Assembly (NCBI GenBank): GCA_028023455.1
Contig: JAQFVV010012397.1
Location: 4,172,888-4,236,887 of the forward strand
Reading direction: 5' to 3'
Source of the DNA: Epiperipatus broadwayi
Lineage: Eukaryota; Onychophora; Udeonychophora; Euonychophora; Peripatidae
Length of the DNA: 64,000 nucleotides
This document shows positions 1-10,020 of the stretch, one piece after another. Each line of letters starts with the position of its first letter. The first letter of the stretch is position 1. The position numbers were made by a program, and so were the translations under genes. The notes beneath the pieces were generated by a model. That model had not been told where the DNA came from, made no database searches, and saw nothing but the letters and a program-made list of their open reading frames with translations.

Positions 1-949
1 GGAATTCCAAAATTTCATTATATTTTATGTTTCAAAATTTTTTTTTTTTTTTTAATGTATACTGAGAGTTGGGTTGTGAATTTTTCTCACTCTTTTATCC
101 AAGTGTAGCAAACATTTTTTTAAAAAAAAAAAAAAACAAAAGAACCCATTTGTTTAGATTTTTATAGGGTGAGAGAGATGCACAACTCAAACTATACATC
201 AATATATTATAAATGTTTTGTAAATAAAATATTATCATAATGGAAGGTTTAAAACTGGACAATGACTGAAACAAAAAGGTAAGATTTTAAATATTTACAT
301 TTATTAAATAATTAATACGATAAAATCAAACTAATTAATAATTAAATATATATAATATTTTCTTAACTATACAAAACACAAATTAGCAATTCATGGACAT
401 AACTTTGAGGTATATTTAAAGGACGTAAACAGAATGATAATCATACATTAATAATATAATTTTATATTCAAAATAATTAATACGTTATTGTAAATTATGC
501 ACTAAATTTTATAATTCTTATTTCAGCCCATATTTTAATATTTGAATTACAGCTAGTCATATTGTTGAAAGGATAAATTAATGTTTTATAATAATCATGT
601 ATATATTCGGTTGATTTATAAATATTATAACTATAAGCATGATCTGTTAATAAATAGTTATTGTTTGAAGTTAAAACCTTTGTTTCTCTGGTCTCTAGAT
701 TGTCAAGCATCATTCATACTTCACTCACCAGTATAGCTATTATACCTGCATACAGATTTTAATTTATTATTAGCAATAGCCATTAAGGATCTATATAGAG
801 GTCACATTATTGCCATCCTATTTAATTCCATCCTTGAGCAGAGTTAAAGGCTAATATATACACTGAGTTAGAACTCCGAGTAGTAATAGGACCTATAAGT
901 AGAGAAGGCTCTGGGTGTACTATCCTAAAAGGTTATACGGTCCGTTACA
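1..949 (+). repeat. 5' long terminal repeat (left edge possibly cut by window)
   Basis: Matches 5737-6687 almost base for base and ends in TTACA, followed six bases later by a primer-binding-like TGGCGCGC. Differences from the 3' copy: T16 versus T15, A15 versus A17, one extra A near position 345, and G versus A at 939. These account exactly for the 949 versus 951 lengths. A 72-aa ORF on the minus strand occurs in both copies only because the LTRs are duplicated; it has no coding signature. The true start is probably a TG upstream of the window (the 3' copy has TG at 5721 and 5729). Confidence 0.9.
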
Positions 950-1260
950 TATTTTTGGCGCGCAACGTTTTGGGCCTGAAAATGTAAGTTCACCACAGAT
1001 ACAAACTACATACTGTTACATTTTTGACACCATCAACAGTGAAGCCTGTACACTGATATATATAGACTTAATGAAAGTTGATTATCATGTTGCATTCATG
1101 ATAGCCAATTATTAAATTCATTCTAGTTGATAGTCTGTTACATTTTGGCATGCAATGTGGTAAGCTTGAATACTTAGATTCACTGCATGTGAAAAGTTTT
1201 GTCTATTATATTGTGATATACAATGTGTTGAGCTTTAAAGAGTTGGGTCTATCACATGTT
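938..1260 (+). repeat. Three degenerate leader repeats spanning the LTR-end/PBS junction
   Basis: The junction block GTCCGTTACA...TTTGGC..GCAACGT (from about 940) recurs in diverged form at 1133-1191 (GTCTGTTACA, TTTTGGCATGCAATGT) and again at 1201-1260 (GTCTATTATA, then ATACAATGTGTTGAGC). The order of sub-blocks is the same in all three. The second and third units keep the spacing but lose the CG-rich part of the primer site. Aligned by eye only. Confidence 0.5.
956..973 (+). other. Putative primer binding site
   Basis: TGGCGCGCAACGTTTTGG lies six bases after the LTR end. A TGGCGC start immediately downstream of a 5' LTR is the usual form of a tRNA primer binding site in Ty3/gypsy elements and retroviruses. 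The priming tRNA cannot be named from this window. Confidence 0.6.
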
Positions 1261-1714
1261 ATTGTATATTTTTAGTGTGACATAAATTGAATTTATGAGA
1301 AATTGTCCATAATTTCAGTATAACCTGATTTATCATATTTTAGTTAGTCAGTTAATAAACTATAAATTACATAACCCTATGAATTAAATGGTGTGGCAAC
1401 TTAGTGGTATAGTTAATTTAGTCAATAAACAATAAGTTCAAATAACTCTGAGTGAAAGTATGAATTGATAAATAGAGACCAAAGCTAAATAGATGATCAA
1501 GAATCTAATAAGAGTAGGCAAGTGAAGCAGATAAGGGAAAAATATATAAAGCCAGCATTAATACCAATGATATGTAAATACTTAAGGTAACCAAAATCAC
1601 GTGTGATGACACAAGTTGGTAGAAGATCCTATGACATATTATAGAATATTATATAAAAAGAAATAATTTTTCCATAGAGTAGATATTTTAAGGAAAAGTG
1701 TTAGTTTATTTTGT

Positions 1715-3349
1715 ATGTTTCTCAGAAGTGGGAGATATTTGTCAAGTATGAGTAAGGAATTATATGTAAAGCCACAGGATGTTAGTGGCAATGAAGCTGA
1801 GCATGATCCTAATAAGGAACAAGTAGGATCAGTAGACGTGAATATGTCCGGGGGATCAATGGTTGGATCTGAGCATTCTTTCTCAATGCAAGAGGAAAAA
1901 CAAATGATATCTCAAATTCAAGGAGATTCTAATGAACAGTCTGCTCAATCACCTGGAATTGGACTAACCCAGGTTACAGAAAATAGTGGAGCCATGATGC
2001 AGATGCTCCAAACATTATTGGATCGGATGGATAGCATGAGTGGTCAGATGGATAGCATGAGTGGTCAGATGAATGATCGGATGGATAGCATGAGTGGTCG
2101 GATGGATAGCATGAATGGTCAGATGAATGATCGGATGGATGACATGAATGGTCGGATGGATAGCATAAGTGGTCAGATAGATATAGTCAAGGCTGACATG
2201 AATGGTCGGATGGATAGCATGAGTGGTCAGATGAATGATCGGATGGATGACATGAATGGTCGGATGGATACAATCAAGGCTGAAATAAGCAACATGGTAA
2301 CTAAGGCTGATATTGACAAATTGGATGAGGAGGTTAAGAAAAGAATTAGTGGCATTGAAATGAAAGTTTCTACAGCCATGGAGCAGTTATCTTCAGAGAT
2401 GAATGAAGTGCATAACAGTAGTACGGAATTAAAGCGAAATGTAGAAGAGATGAGTATAAATATAGAGGAAGTGAGCTTGCAGTGTCAAGAGCAGTATACT
2501 GAATTTAAGGAAAATATTACCACTCAAATTGAGAATAAAGTTAAGGAAGTTCACCAAGCCCAGAAATCCACTAAAATAGAGGATATAAAGTTTACTATGG
2601 TAACTAAAACTGATATTGATGATTTGGAGATCCAAATAAATAGTAATTTGGAAGCAAAGATAATGTGTATAAAAGAAAATATAGATGGGATAGAATCTAA
2701 AACTTATGATATTAATAATAGAATAGATGGTATGAGCCGTGATATTAATGATGTAAAAAAAACATTTTTTGAATCCAATCGAAGTACTAAATATTCTGTT
2801 ACTATGGAAACTTCTCTTGTACATGAATGTCCTGATACATGGACTCAGCAAGTACTTGAAGACCTAATAGAAAATCATTCCACCAATTTTAAGTTGGAAG
2901 GAGCAATTCCAAAAACATTTTGGGATGATGCTGATTCAATCCTTCCCATGAAGAGTATGAGAATGAATATGTTAGATGATCAAGCAGAACAGGTTAATGT
3001 GAGCATCCAATGTTCAGAACATAAAGTTTGTTCTAAATACCAGCTCCATGAACATAGTAGCAAAATCCAAGAAAGGTTATTATATGCTCAAAGGCTTTTC
3101 ACAAAAGAAAATTGTCCCATTGTTGAAGCCAACTTTGAAAGGACAAATGAAGTCGATACACTTGTTCATCTTGAATGTATATTATGGCACAACAAGTCTC
3201 TTCATAATCAGAAAGATGACCAAGTCATAGACAGTTGCCAGATGTTACTGGAGTCAACTATACTCCCTACAAAGAAACAGAAAGGTCCCAGATTCCATAA
3301 GCTTTGCAACACTTATGAAGGTCCCTTCACATTTATTGAAAGTCCTTAA
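1715..3349 (+). CDS. Gag-like coiled-coil protein of the LTR element
   Basis: A 544-residue ORF with ATG at 1715, placed as gag would be, about 770 bases after the 5' LTR. The N-terminus starts MFLRSGR and is polar. Residues about 105-190 are tandem repeats of DRMDSMSGQMN type units, and about 190-370 continue as a heptad-rich coiled coil (KADIDKLDEEVKKR, MEQLSSEMNEV, VTKTDIDDLE). No CCHC zinc knuckle and no protease motif (DTG or DSG) is visible. The last 20 or so residues (KLCNTYEGPFTFIE) resemble the GPF/GPY part of an integrase C-terminus, so the ORF may itself be a gag-pol chimera. A decayed homologue lies at 18.7-20.3 kb on the minus strand. It presumably forms the particle or RNA-binding protein of the element, but that role is inferred from position and coiled-coil content, not from a recognised domain. 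Confidence 0.7.
   Translation: MFLRSGRYLSSMSKELYVKPQDVSGNEAEHDPNKEQVGSVDVNMSGGSMVGSEHSFSMQEEKQMISQIQGDSNEQSAQSPGIGLTQVTENSGAMMQMLQTLLDRMDSMSGQMDSMSGQMNDRMDSMSGRMDSMNGQMNDRMDDMNGRMDSISGQIDIVKADMNGRMDSMSGQMNDRMDDMNGRMDTIKAEISNMVTKADIDKLDEEVKKRISGIEMKVSTAMEQLSSEMNEVHNSSTELKRNVEEMSINIEEVSLQCQEQYTEFKENITTQIENKVKEVHQAQKSTKIEDIKFTMVTKTDIDDLEIQINSNLEAKIMCIKENIDGIESKTYDINNRIDGMSRDINDVKKTFFESNRSTKYSVTMETSLVHECPDTWTQQVLEDLIENHSTNFKLEGAIPKTFWDDADSILPMKSMRMNMLDDQAEQVNVSIQCSEHKVCSKYQLHEHSSKIQERLLYAQRLFTKENCPIVEANFERTNEVDTLVHLECILWHNKSLHNQKDDQVIDSCQMLLESTILPTKKQKGPRFHKLCNTYEGPFTFIESP
2020..2280 (+). repeat. In-frame tandem repeats inside the gag-like ORF
   Basis: Units built on GATCGGATGGATAGCATGAG and GGTCAGATGAAT alternate about ten times with near-identity and keep frame. 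They encode DRMDSMSG / QMNDRMDDMNG units, a pattern expected to extend a coiled coil by whole heptads and to expand or shrink by slippage. Confidence 0.8.
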
Positions 3350-3466
3350 AAAGAGAAGGTCACAAATTAAGGGACAGACTTCATGATTGCAACCCTGGAA
3401 CATAAAAAATGGACTTTCTTAATGATTGAACCCTGTAAATAATGTTAAGTGAATATATGTGTATAT

Positions 3467-3480
3467 AAAAAAAAAAAAAA
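3467..3480 (+). other. A14 tract at the gag/integrase junction
   Basis: Fourteen consecutive A residues separate the noncoding tail after the gag-like ORF from the integrase-derived ORF. It could be a relic of a polyadenylated RNA joined by template switching, or simply a slippage-prone run; see findings. Confidence 0.5.
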
Positions 3481-3993
3481 GTGTTAAGTTTACTTTTGAC
3501 TATTAAATCTTATAAAAATAATAGGGGGTGGGTGAAGCAGACAGAACAGGTAGTGAATTACATAAATTGGGGTGCAAATGAATCTACTGGATTCGCACCC
3601 ATCCAACTACATTTTAACCAACCTATTCCTTCATTATTTGTGAAATACAAACCTCCAATTGAATGTCATCACTATGACATAGAAACTAAAATTCAAATGG
3701 CTCGACAACAGTTAATTAATAAATCCAATTTTAGAAATAAAAAGGGAAAGAAAAGCAGACATCACTTTAAGATTGGAGACAAGGTTTTTGTGAAAACACA
3801 TAGCCCAAGTAAACCAATGGATAATGTTTATCATAAATTTTGTCAACAATATGCTGGACCATATGCTATTGTGAAACAAGCTGGCCCAAATGCATTTTGG
3901 TTAAATATTGATGGAGAGATAAAAGGAACTTATAATGCTCGGATATTAAAGCCATACAGTGGTTGTCAAGAATTGTCATGTACAGAAGCTTAG
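3481..3993 (+). pseudogene. Integrase C-terminal fragment
   Basis: The 170-residue reading frame begins with GTG directly after an A14 tract, without an ATG, so it is a fragment rather than a complete gene. Residues about 28-60 (EQVVNYINWGANESTGFAP, then QLHFNQPIPSLF) match the end of a retroelement integrase core, where an ESTG-P-x-LxF pattern is typical. Residues about 95-160 form the C-terminal GPY/F module: HHFKIGDKVFVKT, a KF-x-QQYAGPYAIV stretch and NARILKPY at the end. The catalytic D,D,E residues and the HHCC zinc finger are absent. The same module, decayed, is at 18190-18405 on the minus strand, also close to a gag remnant. Confidence 0.8.
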
Positions 3994-5736
3994 TTATTTG
4001 TAAACAGATGACCATGATTAAAGTAGATGAAAGTGAAGTTTATAAAAAAAAATGTAAATGGGTATATGCAAGTGTATTGTAATGAGAAAGACATCATTGT
4101 TCGTAAGTAAATAGCTAGAGTAGGTAGATGTGATGAGGATGCATTCAAATTAATGTTGAAACATTTTATTGAGGTATCTTAGAATTGGCTGAGATATTGG
4201 AATTGACCCATAGAATGTGGGAATCCCATATTTTGTTCAGACCTTATAAAAATCCAATAAGACTCCTAGGGAGCAGGATATAGGCTGACAAACTCAAATA
4301 TGTGCCTTCTGGAACAGAGACACTTAACCAGTCAAATTCAGACTATTCAACCGTCATATAGTTAGCAATTCTAGAAAGGATAATAGAAACAATGTTAATG
4401 ATGACAGTAATTCAATGTTAAGATGAAAGAGATAAGGATAGGAGTCTAACCAAAAATGAGTAATAAAAAAAAAAAAAAAAAAAAACAAATGTATATTGAT
4501 GGGTAAATGAAAATAAGTACTACAGCATTAGAACTCTCCCTATTTAAAAAGAATAAAATTATCCAACACAATAACCATCCAAACCTTTGTTTAGGTGCTA
4601 AAATTTTGACAATGGTCTAAATTTTAACCTTCTAAGGGTAGGGGAAATGTAAGGTGATGTCCAATCCTTATTAAAAAAAAATAATTAATTTGGAGACATA
4701 TACACATATATATACCACAAACATAACCATACATTCATGAAGGAATGAACACATTTTTTTTTATTAAATGTAAAATAAAATATATACATATACACATATA
4801 TATACATGAATGTAGATTTTAAATCATGACGTGACAAAATAAAAAAAAGAATATTTAACATTAAATTCTAGTAACCACGTTTCTTTTGTTTAAAAGAGGA
4901 AAAAAAGAGTAAACCTTTGTTGATTTTGGGGAACGTGAAAAAAAATATCTAAGCAACAGATTTTTTTTTTTGTTTTAAGTTGTTGGTTTTGCTTGTTCAA
5001 CTGAAATGCACGAAAGTAAAGTTGTAAAGAATATTTTAATTAATATATTAGTTATTAGGATTTCCATTCTTTATTAATATTAAACTATTTAATATTTGGA
5101 ATTTTATTATTGATAATTGTAAAATGTTTTAAAAAGAAAAAAAAAAAAACTATTTAATCGATGAACTTTCGTTCGTTCAAATAAATGCTAAGAGCATCAT
5201 AGTTATTTAACATTGTTAAAAAAATATAATTGCAATCAAATGTTTCTGGGATAAAATAAAATCAACTAATGATGAAATAGAACTTTATTAACATTACTTT
5301 AAAAGTAAAATCTTTATCATACGTTTCATACATATATAAATAAAACTGCATAGAGATAGCGTTCGTCTTATTATATAACGTAAGCTTTAAAAAAAGGATT
5401 CATATTTAATAATTTATATTGTGTAAATAAAATCTAAAAATGCACTTTTGCTAATTGAGTGTCAGGGGATTTTTCTATCCTCTTGGTGTCGTTGACATGT
5501 GATGGAGGATCGTATTTATTGGTATATATATATATATTGTTTAAATCAACGTGGAAAAATCTTGTTATGAATGGAAATGCATGGTTTTAAAATCAAACGC
5601 CGAGGAATTCAATTTCGTCATGGGAATTGTAATGCTTAAAACGTCAACATGATTTAATATACATGAAGGAAAGAAAGACATTATCTGCTAAGAATCCCGA
5701 AGCTGCTCTTAAAAATTTAATGTGCTATTGTTTTAA
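3994..5736 (+). other. Noncoding 3' interior of the LTR element
   Basis: About 1.7 kb of AT-rich sequence between the integrase fragment and the 3' LTR homology. No env-like or other ORF is seen. It contains an A20 run near 4467-4486 and (TA/CA)-rich stretches near 4690-4810. No clear polypurine tract is seen before 5737; the LTR may begin at TG 5721 or 5729. Confidence 0.5.
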
Positions 5737-6687
5737 GGAATTCCAAAATTTCATTATATTTTATGTTTCAAAATTTTTTTTTTTTTTTAATGTATACTGA
5801 GAGTTGGGTTGTGAATTTTTCTCACTCTTTTATCCAAGTGTAGCAAACATTTTTTTAAAAAAAAAAAAAAAAACAAAAGAACCCATTTGTTTAGATTTTT
5901 ATAGGGTGAGAGAGATGCACAACTCAAACTATACATCAATATATTATAAATGTTTTGTAAATAAAATATTATCATAATGGAAGGTTTAAAACTGGACAAT
6001 GACTGAAACAAAAAGGTAAGATTTTAAATATTTACATTTATTAAATAATTAATACGATAAAATCAAACTAATTAATAATTAAAATATATATAATATTTTC
6101 TTAACTATACAAAACACAAATTAGCAATTCATGGACATAACTTTGAGGTATATTTAAAGGACGTAAACAGAATGATAATCATACATTAATAATATAATTT
6201 TATATTCAAAATAATTAATACGTTATTGTAAATTATGCACTAAATTTTATAATTCTTATTTCAGCCCATATTTTAATATTTGAATTACAGCTAGTCATAT
6301 TGTTGAAAGGATAAATTAATGTTTTATAATAATCATGTATATATTCGGTTGATTTATAAATATTATAACTATAAGCATGATCTGTTAATAAATAGTTATT
6401 GTTTGAAGTTAAAACCTTTGTTTCTCTGGTCTCTAGATTGTCAAGCATCATTCATACTTCACTCACCAGTATAGCTATTATACCTGCATACAGATTTTAA
6501 TTTATTATTAGCAATAGCCATTAAGGATCTATATAGAGGTCACATTATTGCCATCCTATTTAATTCCATCCTTGAGCAGAGTTAAAGGCTAATATATACA
6601 CTGAGTTAGAACTCCGAGTAGTAATAGGACCTATAAGTAGAGAAGGCTCTGGGTGTACTATCCTAAAAGGTTATACAGTCCGTTACA
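5737..6687 (+). repeat. 3' long terminal repeat
   Basis: Duplicate of 1-949 with one substitution and three homopolymer or A-run length changes. It ends ...CCGTTACA at 6687; the sequence then becomes unrelated (ATACGCATA...). The 3' target duplication would be the first few bases after 6687, but its 5' partner lies outside the window. Confidence 0.9.
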
Positions 6688-7056
6688 ATACGCATATACA
6701 TACATAAGTTCTAATTTATAATACTTTTAGTGTGTGTTTATTTATATATTTGCTAGCAGAAAGTTACTTATAGTTTACTATAAGCAGTACTATATATATA
6801 TAAACATTACAATATGAAATTTGTAATATAATAAACTTTATGTTTAGTTTATTGTTCATGATAAATAATAGATTTGATTGTTTTATATTTTTAATATTAA
6901 GCAGAGCTTGTGTGCAGGCCTGCTTGTGTGTGTTATTTAATAAGATATAATATGACTTCATATGATTTTCAATAATCTACTCTCAATAATTTTTGTAAAT
7001 AAACATTTGAGAATAATATTCTTCAAATGTGAGTATTTTTGTTAGTAGAGTTTTAA

Positions 7057-7170
7057 TTTCTCAGGGATGGCGCCTTCTTTTTCAGATGCTAATCTCTCAG
7101 TGATGGCGCCTCCTTCTGCCAGCGCCCGCATGCCTAGCATGCGTTGCATGCCCGCTTCCGCCGGCCCTGA
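7057..7170. repeat. GC-rich island with duplicated TCTCAGNGATGGCGCC block
   Basis: The only strongly GC-rich stretch in the window. TTCTCAGGGATGGCGCCTT (7058-7076) recurs as TCTCTCAGTGATGGCGCCT (7093-7111). It is followed by palindromic GCATGC words and a CCGCCGGCC run. Origin unknown. Confidence 0.6.
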
Positions 7171-8404
7171 TTATATACAATAATGTTCTTTTCATTGAAT
7201 CCAATCAAATTATATACTCTTCTTCTTTTCTTTTCATAAACTTGATTTCTTCTCATTAATCATATATATATATTCACATCTTTAAGCACCCAACATTTCA
7301 CTTTTTTTCTTTGTCGTCATTTTCAAGAATCTATAAAATTACATGTTTATATCATTATTATTAGAAATAAAATTAATATATAAAAATGTATATACTCTTA
7401 TCATAAAAAATAATAACATTTTCCTTTCATCTATCAATACATCTTTTTTACATATATATATATAATTATTGCAATATATTACATTATATAATCTGTATTT
7501 ACTTCTTTTTTTCTCCAAACTTTTTCCTTTCGTTACATACATATTTCAACATATATATATATAAAATACCAATAATTTTTTTTCTTTTTGCCCTTTTTAT
7601 ACTCTTAAACAATTATTTTAAAACAATACTTTTTTAATTTTTTTTTTATCAATAGCATTTTTAATTTGTTTTTATTTTAATTTATCTTTTATATAATTCA
7701 TCCTATTTAAGACAGGTTTTTCTCTTTTTATATATACAGTGGTAACAAGTACACATTTTGAAAATAAAATACATCACTGTAAGTTAATTATAAATAAATT
7801 AACCATTTCTTGATAACTTACTGAACAAGTATTTTGATATTTATCATATCTAATGAGAATAGTTAATCTTAAATACGTGTAGTATTAAGAGTTTAAATTG
7901 TTTAATTTATTATATAATCATGGTTAGTTTTAGTCTCAGTATATACAATTCCAAATTTAGAATTTTGATTCTGTTACTTATTATAATTAATATTAAGTAT
8001 AATTTAATATTTATATATTAATATAAAAGTATTTTGAGCCTATAAATTCATCTCACATAAAGTGTTTAATCAAGTTAAGTACAATATAAATTGTAAATAT
8101 GAATGATAACACTTTTCATATTTTGAAAATAAAGTACAGCATATTAAGTTAGTTATAAAAGCAAATTAAATCAATAGCAACTAATTACTGTTGTGGTAGC
8201 ATATTAAACAGGTATTTTAATCTTTGTCTTACTTGAGAAGGCTAGTTTGGTTATTTCATGCATGACAATTGGCTATGCTTAAAGTACAATGAATTTTAAG
8301 TGTCAGAGTACAAAGAGTAGCAAACATATTTCTGTTATTTATTACAATTAAATGAATAAAAAAAATAAATTGTTGGTCAGAGTTCACAAAGAAGTTTGAG
8401 CCCA

Positions 8405-8480
8405 GAAAGGGACAGGAGTTGAACTGCATTCATGGGTCTTTTGCTCACCAGTTTGCTACTTTGCTTTTGCACTTAATATT
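8405..8480 (-). other. tRNA-like block (decayed SINE head or tRNA pseudogene)
   Basis: Read on the minus strand it shows TAGCAAACTGGTGAGC, close to the A box consensus, and AGTTCAACTCC, one base from the B box consensus, at tRNA-like spacing. The arms do not pair cleanly, so a functional tRNA is unlikely. Confidence 0.3.
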
Positions 8481-8640
8481 TGGGCATTAATTAAAATTAT
8501 AAATATGTAATACTTAATATTTGAGCAAAAATCAACTGATTGTTAAAAAATAGAAAAGAAAAAGATGAATTAATTTTACAAGATTAAAATAGTACGTTGT
8601 AAAAATAAATCTTAAAACGAGCATAACCATTACATTTTGA

Positions 8641-8710
8641 ATAATGGTTAAGTGGCAGTTTGTGAAGCATAAGGTTCATGGATTGAAAACCAATCCTTGC
8701 ACTCAAATTT
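8641..8710 (+). other. Weak tRNA-like block
   Basis: TGGTTAAGTGGCAG fits the A box consensus. The downstream GGATTGAAAACC only loosely resembles a B box. Probably a decayed SINE head. Confidence 0.2.
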
Positions 8711-9369
8711 TTTTATGAACTTCTGACATTCGATTATTATTATCACTATAAAAATAAACGTAGCTTGTCAATTCTATTATCATAACTAGAAGCTATTTTA
8801 TATTAACTTTATTTAAAGATTTTAGACAAATATATGTTAGAATAAAAAATAAAATTATGTTTATATTTAAAAAGGTCAGAATATATATATATATTTTATC
8901 CTTAAAAAATATTTTAAGCTTGATGTGGGAGGAAAGTATTCTTGAAAACAATGAAAAAGAGATTTATAAAATTTATAAATATCAAAATCTTAAATGTATT
9001 AATAATATATATAAAAAACGAATGAATTAAACAAATAAATAAAAAGTAGTAAAACCAAGAATTGATTGATGTCTATAATGATAAATTGTGTAACTATTTA
9101 AAAAGTTGAAAGGCATTAGCTTTTATGGTGGTACTCTTAATGCTGCATGGCTTAAAGTAGCAGTGAGAGGACATGACCCCTAAGTAAAGATAGTGAAAAA
9201 AATATAAGTTCATCCTATGGGTGCATATATAGAATTAAATAATGCTAAATTTTATATGGGAACATTTTGGTCAAATGAATCCTCCAAATACTACCTATAT
9301 TAAATCAGCTTCCTGATCGTGGGCTATAGTCGAAAATAAATTCATTTTCTTCATAGATGACTAAAATAT

Positions 9370-9691
9370 GATTTTTTTTCTTACAGTACAGGCTTTTTCA
9401 TATCTGCATTTATATATGTAATATATAGGGGTTTGAACTCAGACTTTCACACGACCCTCAACCATCCATGCTATCTCATAACACTGATACATTTGATCAC
9501 ACACATGTTTAAGTAATCACTAATATACATATTTCATGCTAAACCAGCACTCATCAGTTGGTACAGATTATCATCTCCACACATATATACAATCAAAGTT
9601 CAGCTAATATTAAGTTAGCCAATCTTCATACTTTAATGGACAGGCTTCAAATTACTCCACCCCACAACTCTTTACCCATCCATTTCATTAA
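9370..9691 (-). mobile_element. Hammerhead/tRNA-like short element, copy A
   Basis: About 320 bp shared with the 10.0-10.4, 30.95, 41.93-42.33, 51.65 and 53.89 kb copies. Read on the minus strand the order is: GGATGG...GAGTTGTGGGG block, ATATATGTGTGGAGATG, a hammerhead fold, GTGTGTGATC, a tRNA-like part (GAGATAG, then GAGTYCAAACC-like B box) and an end rich in TACTGTA...AAAAAAAATC. Flanking target duplications were not recognised. The likely class is a SINE-like non-autonomous retroelement; schistosome Sm-alpha elements, which combine Pol III boxes with a hammerhead, are the nearest known analogue. Confidence 0.75.
9507..9577 (-). ncRNA. Hammerhead ribozyme-like fold, copy A (best core)
   Basis: On the minus strand: core CTGATGA (9557-9551), stem II GTGCT-GGTTT-AGCAT (9550-9536; five pairs, one G-T), then GAA (9535-9533), a tiny stem III ATA-TG-TAT (9532-9525), A at the cleavage position (9524) and the stem I 3' strand TTAGT. 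The latter pairs with ACCAA just before the core, with one mismatch. All invariant core bases are present. Distal stem I can extend (GATAAT with ATTAC, weak). A type I hammerhead with a very short stem III is the form known from Penelope-like elements and other metazoan retroelements. Activity is inference. Confidence 0.65.
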
Positions 9692-9873
9692 AAATCTGAA
9701 ATAAGCAAATAGTTTATACTTTGTGGCTAATTATGAATCAAAATATATAAAATGCGCTAACACGCACAAGCACACAAAGCTAAAAACAAACCAAGCAAAT
9801 ATATATTATTTTAATATCTATTCATTAAATGGCTAAGTGCTTTCAAGGTTCAAGCCCTCATAATCATAACTGT

Positions 9874-9946
9874 ATGATGGAATGCTCAAAGCCCACCTTA
9901 GTGCCAACCTTCTCATCCTATCCATGTTGACCACAAGTCACTCTGA
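9874..9946 (-). repeat. Detached 5' part of the hammerhead element family
   Basis: The block GGAATGCTCAAAGCCCACC...GTTGACCACAAGTCA matches the far end of the 42 kb copy (about 42265-42330), where it adjoins the rest of the element. Here it is separated from copy A by about 180 bp of AT-rich DNA. Confidence 0.55.
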
Positions 9947-10020
9947 CCTCTCATGTACAGGATATAGTCCATTAACATACATATACAAGGGATGGGCAGA
10001 CCTTAAAGCACTATATTTGA

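Larger units (their letters stand above)
1..6687 (+). mobile_element. Young non-autonomous LTR retroelement (Ty3/gypsy-like, pol-less)
   Basis: Two near-identical direct repeats (1-949 and 5737-6687) enclose a primer-binding-like site, a gag-like ORF (1715-3349), a fragment of integrase C-terminus (3481-3993) and about 1.7 kb of apparently noncoding DNA. No protease, RT or RNase H motif is visible in any frame of the interior, so the element must have been mobilised by proteins supplied in trans. By hand alignment the LTRs differ by one substitution (position 939 versus its partner) and three run-length changes, so insertion was recent. The 5' edge of the first LTR may lie upstream of base 1, because the homologous block at 5737 does not begin with TG. 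The integrase fragment has a GPY-type end, which points to a Ty3/gypsy-type parent; this assignment is inference. Confidence 0.85.
6688..9369. other. AT-rich intergenic DNA with one GC-rich patch
   Basis: No coding signal. It contains the GC-rich patch at 7057-7170, short (TA)n runs and two weak tRNA-like blocks (8405-8480 minus, 8641-8710 plus). The rest is simple AT-rich sequence. Confidence 0.5.

Noticed and set aside
495-713. 72-codon minus-strand ORF, repeated identically at 6233-6451
   Set aside because: It is duplicated only because it lies in both LTRs. Composition is AT-rich and no domain is recognisable.
2429-2851. 140-codon minus-strand ORF inside the gag-like gene
   Set aside because: Shadow of the AT-rich coiled-coil coding strand; Ile/Phe/Tyr-rich with no motif.
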